Shown piece by piece: positions 9,176 through 16,798 of a DNA stretch of 64,000 bases (its first letter is position 1; every line of letters begins with the position of its first letter). The notes under the pieces were generated by a model. The model worked only from the letters and a program-made list of their open reading frames with translations, had not been told where the DNA came from and searched no databases. The position numbers and the translations under genes are program-made. The stretch is from Candidatus Gastranaerophilales bacterium (GTDB taxonomy: Bacteria > Cyanobacteriota > Vampirovibrionia > Gastranaerophilales > Gastranaerophilaceae): the NCBI GenBank assembly GCA_944323145.1, contig CALURJ010000010.1, positions 1-64,000 on the forward strand, given 5' to 3'.

Positions 9176-11029
9176 TTATTGAGCTTTTACTTTATATTTT
9201 TCTATTTTCTTTTGAATTTCAACTTTATCAGAAGCGTTAGGATTCATTGCCAGATACTGTTGATAGTATTTAACAGCGCCTCTGTAGTTGAGTTCTTTTT
9301 CATACGACATAGCCTTAAGTTTAGCAATCTGTGAGCTGTTGTGGTAGAAATCTATAGCACGATTGCAGTATTCAATAGCTGATGCGTAATTCTTTTCCTG
9401 ATATTGTCTTTGTGCAATATCAAAGAATTCGTTTGACTTGATTTCGCAAAGATTAATATATGCAATACCGTTTTTGGCAATAACATTGTTCGGATCTTTC
9501 ATTAAAGCTTTTTGCAAAGCCTGTCTTGCTGTTCTGAACTGTTTATTATGTACAAGAATTTCGGCAAGGTATAAGTCATCGTCAACGGAAGTTGAGAAAT
9601 TGATTGCGTTTTCAAATGTATAAACGGCATCTTTTTCTCTGCCCATTGCAAGATATGCTTCTCCTTTGATTACACTGTCCATAAGGTTGTTGCCTGCAGC
9701 CTGAATAATATAGTTAAGACTGTCTTTTGCAAGCGGAGCCTGATGGACAAGTCTTGCAAGTTTCAATTTTGCAAGATGAAGTTTTAAATCATCCGGACAC
9801 TGTTCAATAGCCTTGTTTACGTAGTCGTAAGCGAGATAAACTTCTTTATTTGTTGTAATACCTTCGTTTCCGCCTCTTTCTTTAGCCATTTCGTAGTATG
9901 TGTTGGCAAGTCCGATTATTGCATCATCATTGTAGTTTTCATCACCTACGAGTTTTGAATAGTAATCAAGCGCCTGATCGTATTTTTTAATATGAAGCGC
10001 CATATTTGCAATTTTCAAACGTCCTTCTGTATAGCCTGGGTTAATTGCAATAGCGGTTTTTAACTGTTCCATTGCAAATTCTTCATCTGCACGGTTTTCG
10101 TAAATTGTAGCCAAGTTCAAATAAGGTCTTGCGTTTTCCGGTTTTACAATCTGTGCTTTTTTGAAAGAATTTATTGCAGCAGCCTGATTGCCTTGTTTCA
10201 AGTATAATTCACCCTGTAAAGTAAGAGCCGGTGATGAATTCGGATTAACATGAACAGAGTGGTTAACCCATGTTAAAGCTTTTGAATAATTTCCTCTGCG
10301 TGTTTCAACCTGCGCCATATGATACCATGCTGTCGGGTTGTGGGAATTGTATTTCATGGCTTTCATAAAATAATTTTCGGCAGAATCCAAATTGCCGTTC
10401 ATCATTTCTACAACACCGATATTGTCGTAGGCAGTTGCAAAAGAGGGATTAATTTTTATCGCAGTATTAAACAAATCCATTGCATCGTTTGTATTGCCAA
10501 GTTTTAACGTTGCAACGCCCATTGCATTGTAAGCTTCATAGTATTTGCTGTTTAAATTAACTGCATTAACAAATTCTCTCAATGAAGAATTTATAAGTTC
10601 TCTTGTATTTTTAATATAGTCAACATCTGATGATGTGGTTCTTTGCAGGTAAACAAGCCCCTGAGCATAATGAAGCGTAGGGTTTTTGGGGTATTGTTTC
10701 AGCAGTTTATCGAGTTCTTTTTGTGCAGGATCAAGTTTGTGCTGCTTTGCCATAGAAACTGTTCTTAAGGCAAGGAGATTAATATCATTCGGTTTTAAGT
10801 TAAGGTATTCGCGTATTTTGTTATCGGCTTCCGCACAGTGATTGTATTCAATCAATCTTGCAATCTCAGGATAAATTTGTGTCGCGGATTTTGCAGGTGC
10901 GGCAGCAGTTTGTTTAGTTGCATTTGCGGTATTTTTTTGAACCTGAGCCTGAAGTTCTTTTGCACAAACTTGTGTAGATAACGCAGTCATAACGACGATA
11001 GATGATATTAATAATTTTTTATAATTCAT
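9176..11029 (-). CDS. Secreted TPR-repeat protein
   Basis: 617 residues. A signal peptide (MNYKKLLISSIVVM, cleavage after VCA) is followed by a short Ala/Lys/Gln-rich linker and then tandem tetratricopeptide repeats through to the C-terminus. Clear examples include YYEAYNAMGVATLKLGNT and TAWYHMAQVETRRGNYSKAL. I count roughly a dozen repeats by eye. It is expected in the periplasm or facing it, acting as a protein-binding scaffold; the partner is unknown. AGGAG precedes the ATG. It is divergent from the Xer recombinase gene. Confidence 0.9.
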   Translation of the reverse strand: MNYKKLLISSIVVMTALSTQVCAKELQAQVQKNTANATKQTAAAPAKSATQIYPEIARLIEYNHCAEADNKIREYLNLKPNDINLLALRTVSMAKQHKLDPAQKELDKLLKQYPKNPTLHYAQGLVYLQRTTSSDVDYIKNTRELINSSLREFVNAVNLNSKYYEAYNAMGVATLKLGNTNDAMDLFNTAIKINPSFATAYDNIGVVEMMNGNLDSAENYFMKAMKYNSHNPTAWYHMAQVETRRGNYSKALTWVNHSVHVNPNSSPALTLQGELYLKQGNQAAAINSFKKAQIVKPENARPYLNLATIYENRADEEFAMEQLKTAIAINPGYTEGRLKIANMALHIKKYDQALDYYSKLVGDENYNDDAIIGLANTYYEMAKERGGNEGITTNKEVYLAYDYVNKAIEQCPDDLKLHLAKLKLARLVHQAPLAKDSLNYIIQAAGNNLMDSVIKGEAYLAMGREKDAVYTFENAINFSTSVDDDLYLAEILVHNKQFRTARQALQKALMKDPNNVIAKNGIAYINLCEIKSNEFFDIAQRQYQEKNYASAIEYCNRAIDFYHNSSQIAKLKAMSYEKELNYRGAVKYYQQYLAMNPNASDKVEIQKKIEKYKVKAQ

Positions 11030-11131
11030 GTTTTCTCCTGCAACCGGTTATAAGTTGACTATTTTACTTATTCTAAAAATATTGTATAATAGTATTCATA
11101 AAAAAGCAATAATGTAAACGGTGTAGAAAAC

Positions 11132-12046
11132 ATGGGGATTAACACAACATCAAAACAGGATCTGGAAGATTTTAAATCGTATATAATTGCGGAAAAAAAT
11201 TTTTCTAAACATACGGCAAAAGCTTATTGTTCGGATATTTTAAGCTTTCTTGTCTGGATGGATGAAGTTTCCTGCGAAGATATTGATCTGCCTAAAATCA
11301 GGGAATATTTGCATTTTATCCAAAAGTTCAATTATAAAAAAACGACCTTAGCGCGAAAAATCGCATCATTAAGAACTTTTTACAAATACCTTTACCGTGA
11401 GCGTAAAGTCGAATCAAATCCTGCAATGAGTCTTACTAATCCCAAGCGCCCAAAATCCCTGCCGAAATTTTTGACTCCGGATGAGGTCGAGCAGATTTTG
11501 AACAATACAAAAATTGAAACTCCCGCAGGATACCGCAACAGAACGATTTTGGAATTGTTGTGGGCAACAGGTATGCGTATATCCGAATTATCAGGGTTGA
11601 ATTTCGGAGATTTAAACTTAGAAAATAATGAAATCAGAGTTTTCGGAAAGGGTTCAAAAGAACGCATAATTCTTGTTACAGACAGGGCAAAAAATTATCT
11701 CGAACGTTATATTGAAACTGCAAGAGCGCTTGTCCCGAAAGGTTTCCCTGCCCCGCCCGAGGATGAAAATTCTCCAGTTTTTATAAACAACACAGGATAC
11801 AGACTTCAAACGAAAACAATAAGAAACGTGATAAACGACGTTGTGGAAAAAATAAATCTCCCGAAACACGTTACTCCCCACGTGTTCCGTCACAGTTTTG
11901 CAACCCATTTGATAGAAAACGGAGCGGATTTAAGAGTTGTGCAGGAGCTTCTGGGGCATGCAAGCATTTCAAACACGCAAATTTATACCCATGTTTCAAC
12001 ACAGCATTTAAAAGAAGTTTATAACGAAGCCCACCCGAGAGCTTAG
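11132..12046 (+). CDS. xerD: Tyrosine recombinase XerC/XerD
   Basis: 304 residues, the usual length for Xer recombinases, which resolve chromosome dimers at dif. The N-terminal SAM-like core-binding domain (residues about 8-95) contains FSKHTAKAYCSDI. The catalytic domain shows the pentad: Arg in TGMRISEL, Lys in GKGSKER, HxxR in HVFRHSFATHL, His in LGHASI and Tyr in TQIYTHV. A -10 box TATAAT lies at 11085-11090. The ribosome-binding site is weak. It is not an obvious mobile-element integrase, since no phage or island genes surround it. XerC or XerD cannot be decided from one sequence. Confidence 0.94.
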   Translation: MGINTTSKQDLEDFKSYIIAEKNFSKHTAKAYCSDILSFLVWMDEVSCEDIDLPKIREYLHFIQKFNYKKTTLARKIASLRTFYKYLYRERKVESNPAMSLTNPKRPKSLPKFLTPDEVEQILNNTKIETPAGYRNRTILELLWATGMRISELSGLNFGDLNLENNEIRVFGKGSKERIILVTDRAKNYLERYIETARALVPKGFPAPPEDENSPVFINNTGYRLQTKTIRNVINDVVEKINLPKHVTPHVFRHSFATHLIENGADLRVVQELLGHASISNTQIYTHVSTQHLKEVYNEAHPRA

Positions 12047-12088
12047 GAACGTGCCGTTCCATCCGCCACTCAGTTTTGCATTAGTGGC
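12046..12088. repeat. Two-hairpin palindromic element after xerD
   Basis: Directly on the stop codon is a perfect 6-bp hairpin, GGAACG-TGC-CGTTCC, followed by a second stem GCCACT / AGTGGC. The segment 12053-12068 is 15/16 identical to 34274-34289, placed in the same way directly after the dciA stop codon. There is no T-run, so it is not a standard terminator. Confidence 0.5.
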
Positions 12089-12177
12089 TTCTGTCATTAC
12101 TAAAGTTCTTATCATTCTAACTTTCTATCTACCAATTTTTTCTTGCACAAAATTCAAAAATCGGCTAAACTCATTTT

Positions 12178-12975
12178 ATGGATGAAGTAATTGAAAAATT
12201 AAAAGAAATCGGGCTTAATGAATACCAGTCAAAGGTCTACGTTGCGCTTTTGAAAAAGTTTCCTGCAACGGGTTATGAGGTCAGCAAACTTGCAAATATT
12301 CCGCAGTCAAGAACTTACGATACCCTAAAAGTTCTCGAAACAATGCATATTGTAATTCCTTCCAACACAAAACCAGTGACATATACCCCGATAAAACCGA
12401 AAGAATTAACAAAGCGTTATAAAAGAAGGCTCGATTCAACAATTAACTTTCTTGAAAAGAAATTGCCCGACTTAAAAGAAGAAAGCTATACCGAACCTGT
12501 TTTAACGGTTTCGGGCACGATTAAGATTTACGACAAATTAATTGAAATTGTTAAAACCGCAAGGGATAATATTTTTGTTGCACTATGGTCGCACGATTTT
12601 AAATATCTCGAACAGCATCTTCTTGACGCTTATAACAGAGGACTTGATATTAAAATTGTTAAATACGACAATTTTATCTGTAATTTCGGAACTGTGTTTG
12701 AACATTCCGGAATTTCAATGCTTGACCATTATAAAAATGACAAATTTATCTTTCTGACGGCGGATAACAATGAAGGTATTTTCGGGATAACAAAACCTTT
12801 TAAAAATATGCAGCCGAAAGTTACCTGGACAAAAAATACCGAAATTGTTTTTCTTATCAAAGCTTTCAGCGTTTTCAGCATGTATCTTGTGGATATTGAA
12901 AACAACTTCCCTGAACAGCTGCGATATTTCTATGGCGCCGGCTTAAAAAAACTGCGTGATAAAATTTTACATTAA
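12178..12975 (+). CDS. TrmB family transcriptional regulator
   Basis: 265 residues. The N-terminal winged HTH of TrmB type (residues about 5-75) contains LNEYQSKVYVALLK and SRTYDTLKVLE. The C-terminal part has a phospholipase-D-like effector-binding fold, with ARDNIFVALWSHDFKYLE. TrmB regulators control sugar uptake and metabolism, mostly in archaea, but occur in bacteria. No sugar transporter lies nearby, so the target is unknown. No Shine-Dalgarno is visible; TAAACT sits 6 nt before the ATG, which would give a leaderless or nearly leaderless mRNA. Confidence 0.85.
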   Translation: MDEVIEKLKEIGLNEYQSKVYVALLKKFPATGYEVSKLANIPQSRTYDTLKVLETMHIVIPSNTKPVTYTPIKPKELTKRYKRRLDSTINFLEKKLPDLKEESYTEPVLTVSGTIKIYDKLIEIVKTARDNIFVALWSHDFKYLEQHLLDAYNRGLDIKIVKYDNFICNFGTVFEHSGISMLDHYKNDKFIFLTADNNEGIFGITKPFKNMQPKVTWTKNTEIVFLIKAFSVFSMYLVDIENNFPEQLRYFYGAGLKKLRDKILH

Positions 12976-13029
12976 TTTACTTTCAAATAATTTATAAAAG
13001 ATGTATAATTTTTTTGTAAGGAGATAGTG

Positions 13030-13650
13030 ATGTACGGGTATAGTTTTGAATTAATCACAGGTCCTATGAGCTGCGGTAAAACAGAGGAGCTTTTGCGCAG
13101 AATAAGACGTTCAATTATTGCAAAGAAAAAAGTAAAAGTAATTTCCCCTGATATTGATACGAGAGCAAAAGGCGATTATATAGAATCAAGAAACGGTCTA
13201 TGGCTGGATGCAATAAAGGTTAAGCATGCAATTCAGATTATGAGTGTTGTAAAACCTGAAGATGAGGTAATCGCAATTGATGAACTCCAATTTTTTGACA
13301 GCAATATCGTAAAAGTTATTTCAAAATTGATGGATGAAGGTAAAAAAGTAATCGGTACAGGCCTGGAACTTGACTTTAAAGGCGAACCTTTCGGAAGTAT
13401 GCCTGAATTAATGTGTATAGCAACAACAGTGGACAAGCTTCATGCCGTGTGTATGAAATGCGGATGTGAAAATGCAACACGCACCCAGCGCCTTATTGAC
13501 GGTAAACCTGCTGACAAAAATTCACCTCTGATTATGATAGGCGGGGATGAAACTTATGAAGCACGCTGCATAAAATGTTACGAGCTTCCTGACGTTGAAC
13601 TTGAAAAGAAAAAACGCGGTTTTAAGCTGTTAAATTTTGACAGAGTTTAA
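13030..13650 (+). CDS. tdk: Thymidine kinase, type II
   Basis: About 206 residues. Phosphorylates thymidine for salvage. It shows Walker A GPMSCGKTEELL, the DELQFF Walker B-like motif, the lasso region and two Cys pairs (CMKCGC and CIKC) that bind structural Zn2+. ATG 13030 is preferred over GTG 13027 because AAGGAG lies 6 nt upstream of it. A TATAAT box lies at 13004-13009. A hairpin terminator follows. Confidence 0.97.
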   Translation: MYGYSFELITGPMSCGKTEELLRRIRRSIIAKKKVKVISPDIDTRAKGDYIESRNGLWLDAIKVKHAIQIMSVVKPEDEVIAIDELQFFDSNIVKVISKLMDEGKKVIGTGLELDFKGEPFGSMPELMCIATTVDKLHAVCMKCGCENATRTQRLIDGKPADKNSPLIMIGGDETYEARCIKCYELPDVELEKKKRGFKLLNFDRV

Positions 13651-13661
13651 TTTTGCATAAA

Positions 13662-13691
13662 GAAACCGGCATCTTATAAGATACCGGTTTC
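13662..13691. terminator. Hairpin between convergent tdk and SLH genes
   Basis: Stem GAAACCGG / CCGGTTTC enclosing the palindrome ATCTTATAAGAT. The flanking T-runs are weak on both strands, but its place between convergent genes fits a terminator. Confidence 0.6.
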
Positions 13692-13757
13692 CCCAGGCTT
13701 AGAATAAATTAATTACTGTTTTTAATGGAATTGACTGTTATGTTTTGTCAGCTTACG

Positions 13758-15806
13758 CTATTCTGAACAGCCAAAAGCAATAGTAATGTGTTCTCTTGGG
13801 TTAACAGCGGAGATTTTGTATCCGCGCGGGTCAACAAGGTAAGCAAATTCGTCGCCTGTAGTCTGGAATAAGCCCATTGTACCTGACAGAGCAGTTCTTG
13901 TAACATCAACCGGAGCTTTAACTGTTTCCCATAAGCCGTCGCCTAAGTTACGCGCAGCAGCACCGAATTGTCCCTGGAATACGTGTCCTAACATATAACC
14001 TGCGTCGTTAGATACGTTTTCAACAGCGTTACCGAGGTTAGTTACAACACCGCCGACTGTTCTGCCTGCTACACCAACAAGTGAACCTGCAAGTGTGAAC
14101 GGCATTTCAACCAGTCTTGCAACAGGGTTAACCTGTTTTGATTTGTTAACCTGTGCCTGCAAGATTTGTTTAGGCAATTTAGTTTTGCAGTCGCCGTTTT
14201 TGATTTCGGTAAATGACAATTTCAAAGCACCTTTGTCACATCCTGAAGGTCTGATAACTTCTACTACCTGACCTGTTACGGTTGAACCGCAAGGATATGT
14301 TACACCGTTAATTGTTACGTCTTCAAGAGTGTTTGCTCTGAAGTATTGGCCTACGTGAGATGATTTTGCGGTTAACTGGTCAATCATTTTTACTTTTAAA
14401 GTAGGAATTTTAACGATTTCTTCCTGTTCAACGAAAGCATTTTTGTTTACAGGGCAGGCAGGGCAGATGTTGTTAGCTGTTTTCGGGTTAGTGTCATAGC
14501 CTAATGCAACTCTGACTGTCTGCATCATAGAAGCAACTTCTGCGCGGGTAGCTTCTTTGTTCGGCATAATCATGTTCGGGTTTGGTGAATCTTTCAAAGC
14601 ACCGTTTTCAAGTGATTTTGCAACCGGAATTTTTGCCCAGTTAGGAATAGAAGCACCGTCTGCGTATTTGCTTAAGATTTCATCAGCTTTACACTGGTCA
14701 ATGTCGCAGGTCATACCTTTAGCAATTGTTGTTAAAGCTTCAACCCTTGTTACAGGATGGTTTGGTTTAAAGTTACCGTCGGGGTAGCCCTTTAACAAGT
14801 CTTCATCAACAGCCTTGGCAATTGCAGCGTTAGCCCAGTTGCTCATAGGAACGTCTTTGAATAAGCCTTCTCTCGGCATATCGCATTTGTCAAGGTTGAA
14901 ACCTTTAACAAGTATTGTAGCAAATTCTGCACGTGAAATATTTCTGTTAGGTTTGAAATATCCGTCTGGGTAACCTACTACAACATCGTTAATAGCTAAT
15001 TTATCAATGTCGCATGCTGCCCAGAAACCGTTCGGGACATCGGGAAACTGGCATCCGCCCAAGTTTGCGGCAGCACCTGTAGTTTGCATTATCTGATTTG
15101 GAATTTCATACGGTACAAAAGATTTTCTGACCGCATCAATTGAGTTTGTAGACTGGAAGTCTATAGGGCAGTTGTTGCCGTCCATTAAGCGTTCATTTCT
15201 GTCAATCGGAATACCGTTATGACGTGTAGGTGCTTCGTTAAGGCAGGGCATTTCGGTTGCGGCACCTGTAACCTGTCCTTGTGAAGAGATAGTTGTACCG
15301 TTAACGTTTGAAGAAAGTACACGCGGTGTAGACGCAATCGGTGTATCTGTTGAGAAGATAGAGTTTGCAGGTTGGCCTACATAGTTGTTAGTACCGTAGA
15401 TTGCGTTAGGATAACCGTAAACCTGTTTCATATCTTTTCTGTCGGGTTTGCCTGTCTGCGGACATATTGCGCAAGCCGGTTCTGCCGGTTCATCGCAGCT
15501 GATTTCATCAGGACAGCCGCAGTCAGATTTTTTTTCGCAAGGATCACAAGGGTCTTTGCAAGGATCTTCACACGGATCCGGTTTCTGACAGTCGCAATCA
15601 GGCATAGCTTTTTTGCATTTTGAGCACGTGTTTGGTTTTGTGGTTTCACATGGACATGCAGGACCTGTAACTACAGGTAAAGGTTCTGCGCACGGAGCCG
15701 GAGTTTCCGGAGCTGCGCAAGGACAAGCCGCCATTGCCTGATTCAAGGAACACGTTGCTATTCCAACGGCAATTGCAGCTGCCACAGTAAGTTTTTTAAT
15801 AGTCAT
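13758..15806 (-). CDS. Cys-rich SLH-domain envelope protein
   Basis: 682 residues. The start at 15806 is fixed by AAGGAGGT six bases upstream and a signal peptide (cleavage after QAMA). After it comes a Pro/Cys-rich stretch of about 100 residues with more than 20 Cys, many as CPC, CDC or DPC units. Three SLH repeats follow in the middle of the protein: VVVGYPDGYFKPNRNISRAE, a second with LLKGYPDGNFKPN, and a more divergent third. SLH domains bind peptidoglycan-linked polymers, so this probably anchors at the cell wall. The C-terminal part has Gly/Val-rich repeats and a segment resembling the secreted protein at 7313. A leader hairpin lies at 15826-15845. Confidence 0.9.
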   Translation of the reverse strand: MTIKKLTVAAAIAVGIATCSLNQAMAACPCAAPETPAPCAEPLPVVTGPACPCETTKPNTCSKCKKAMPDCDCQKPDPCEDPCKDPCDPCEKKSDCGCPDEISCDEPAEPACAICPQTGKPDRKDMKQVYGYPNAIYGTNNYVGQPANSIFSTDTPIASTPRVLSSNVNGTTISSQGQVTGAATEMPCLNEAPTRHNGIPIDRNERLMDGNNCPIDFQSTNSIDAVRKSFVPYEIPNQIMQTTGAAANLGGCQFPDVPNGFWAACDIDKLAINDVVVGYPDGYFKPNRNISRAEFATILVKGFNLDKCDMPREGLFKDVPMSNWANAAIAKAVDEDLLKGYPDGNFKPNHPVTRVEALTTIAKGMTCDIDQCKADEILSKYADGASIPNWAKIPVAKSLENGALKDSPNPNMIMPNKEATRAEVASMMQTVRVALGYDTNPKTANNICPACPVNKNAFVEQEEIVKIPTLKVKMIDQLTAKSSHVGQYFRANTLEDVTINGVTYPCGSTVTGQVVEVIRPSGCDKGALKLSFTEIKNGDCKTKLPKQILQAQVNKSKQVNPVARLVEMPFTLAGSLVGVAGRTVGGVVTNLGNAVENVSNDAGYMLGHVFQGQFGAAARNLGDGLWETVKAPVDVTRTALSGTMGLFQTTGDEFAYLVDPRGYKISAVNPREHITIAFGCSE

Positions 15807-16004
15807 TTTTACCTCCTTGTGTTGCGGGCTTTTTTCGAAAAACCCCAAAAATATTTTTTTTAAAAAACAAACTAATACTAGATTATGTACTTCATTTGTT
15901 ATAAGAAACATTGCCAAAAGCGGTTATCCACGCAGGCTATTTGAATATCGTCAGGGCTTTTTGTAATTGACTTTCAGCATTTGTTCGGATATCATTTTCT
16001 TATT

Positions 16005-16787
16005 ATGAAGAAGATTTTTTTAGTTATTTTGTTTTTATGTTTTATATTCTGCGGCTGCGGGAAAAAACAGCCAAAATCAGATGTATTGTCTGAAATATAT
16101 AAAAGGGATAAGATTATTGTCGGGGTGAGAGAAGACGCTGCACCTTTCGGTTACAGGGACGAAAAAGGTAATCTTCTGGGATTTGATATTGAACTTGCAC
16201 GAACAATTGCTAAATCACTTCTCGGAAATGAAACAAAGGTGGAATTTGTTCCTGTCACGGCTTCAAACCGTATAATGAAACTCGCCTCGGGGGAAGTTGA
16301 TATGCTTGTGGCTGCAATGTCAATTACGCGGCAAAGACAACAGATATTAAATTTTTCAATTCCTTACTATATTGCGGGTCAGGCAATAATGGTTAACAGC
16401 GACAGCAAGGCTACAAGCCTTAGCGATTTTGAAAATCAAAGACTTATTATAGTATTTGGCTCAACCAGTGAAAGAAATCTCCGCTCAAACGTTCCGGGGA
16501 TATCTGTTTTAGGTTTTAAAGGTTATGATGAGGCATACAAAGCGCTGAAAGCAAAACAGGCAAACGGAATGATTGCTGATGATACAATACTTTTACGTTA
16601 TATAATACGTGATAAATCTGTCAGACTTCTGAAAAAACGCTATTCAAAAGAACCTTATGCAGTTGTTTTCAGAAAAGAACCTGAGTCTGAAAGACTTTTA
16701 CAGCAGGTTGATTATATAATGGATAATCTTAAAAAAACGGGCAAACTTGACAAAATGCTCGAAAAATGGCAGATAACATCTGATTAG
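16005..16787 (+). CDS. Amino-acid-type ABC substrate-binding lipoprotein
   Basis: 260 residues from ATG 16005. The N-terminus MKKIFLVILFLCFIFCGC resembles a lipoprotein signal with Cys at the end (noncanonical box FCGC). The mature part is a family-3 solute-binding domain: APFGYRDEKGNLLGFDIELA, the membrane-proximal DMLVAAMSIT, and PYYIAGQAI. It should bind a polar amino acid in the periplasm. No permease or ATPase gene is adjacent; the next gene 12 nt downstream is a DNA-repair-type fusion. An in-frame upstream start would disrupt the signal peptide and is rejected. Confidence 0.88.
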   Translation: MKKIFLVILFLCFIFCGCGKKQPKSDVLSEIYKRDKIIVGVREDAAPFGYRDEKGNLLGFDIELARTIAKSLLGNETKVEFVPVTASNRIMKLASGEVDMLVAAMSITRQRQQILNFSIPYYIAGQAIMVNSDSKATSLSDFENQRLIIVFGSTSERNLRSNVPGISVLGFKGYDEAYKALKAKQANGMIADDTILLRYIIRDKSVRLLKKRYSKEPYAVVFRKEPESERLLQQVDYIMDNLKKTGKLDKMLEKWQITSD

Positions 16788-16798
16788 GGGTATAAAAT

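Noticed and set aside
11132-12046. Xer-type recombinase as an integrase of a mobile element
   Set aside because: Its length and motifs fit chromosomal XerC/XerD, and no attachment repeats, phage genes or transposon genes surround it.
15826-15845. Hairpin GGGCTTTTTT/AAAAACCCC as a terminator
   Set aside because: It lies in the leader of the SLH gene, is not followed by a T-run, and no gene ends there. It may stabilise the mRNA.
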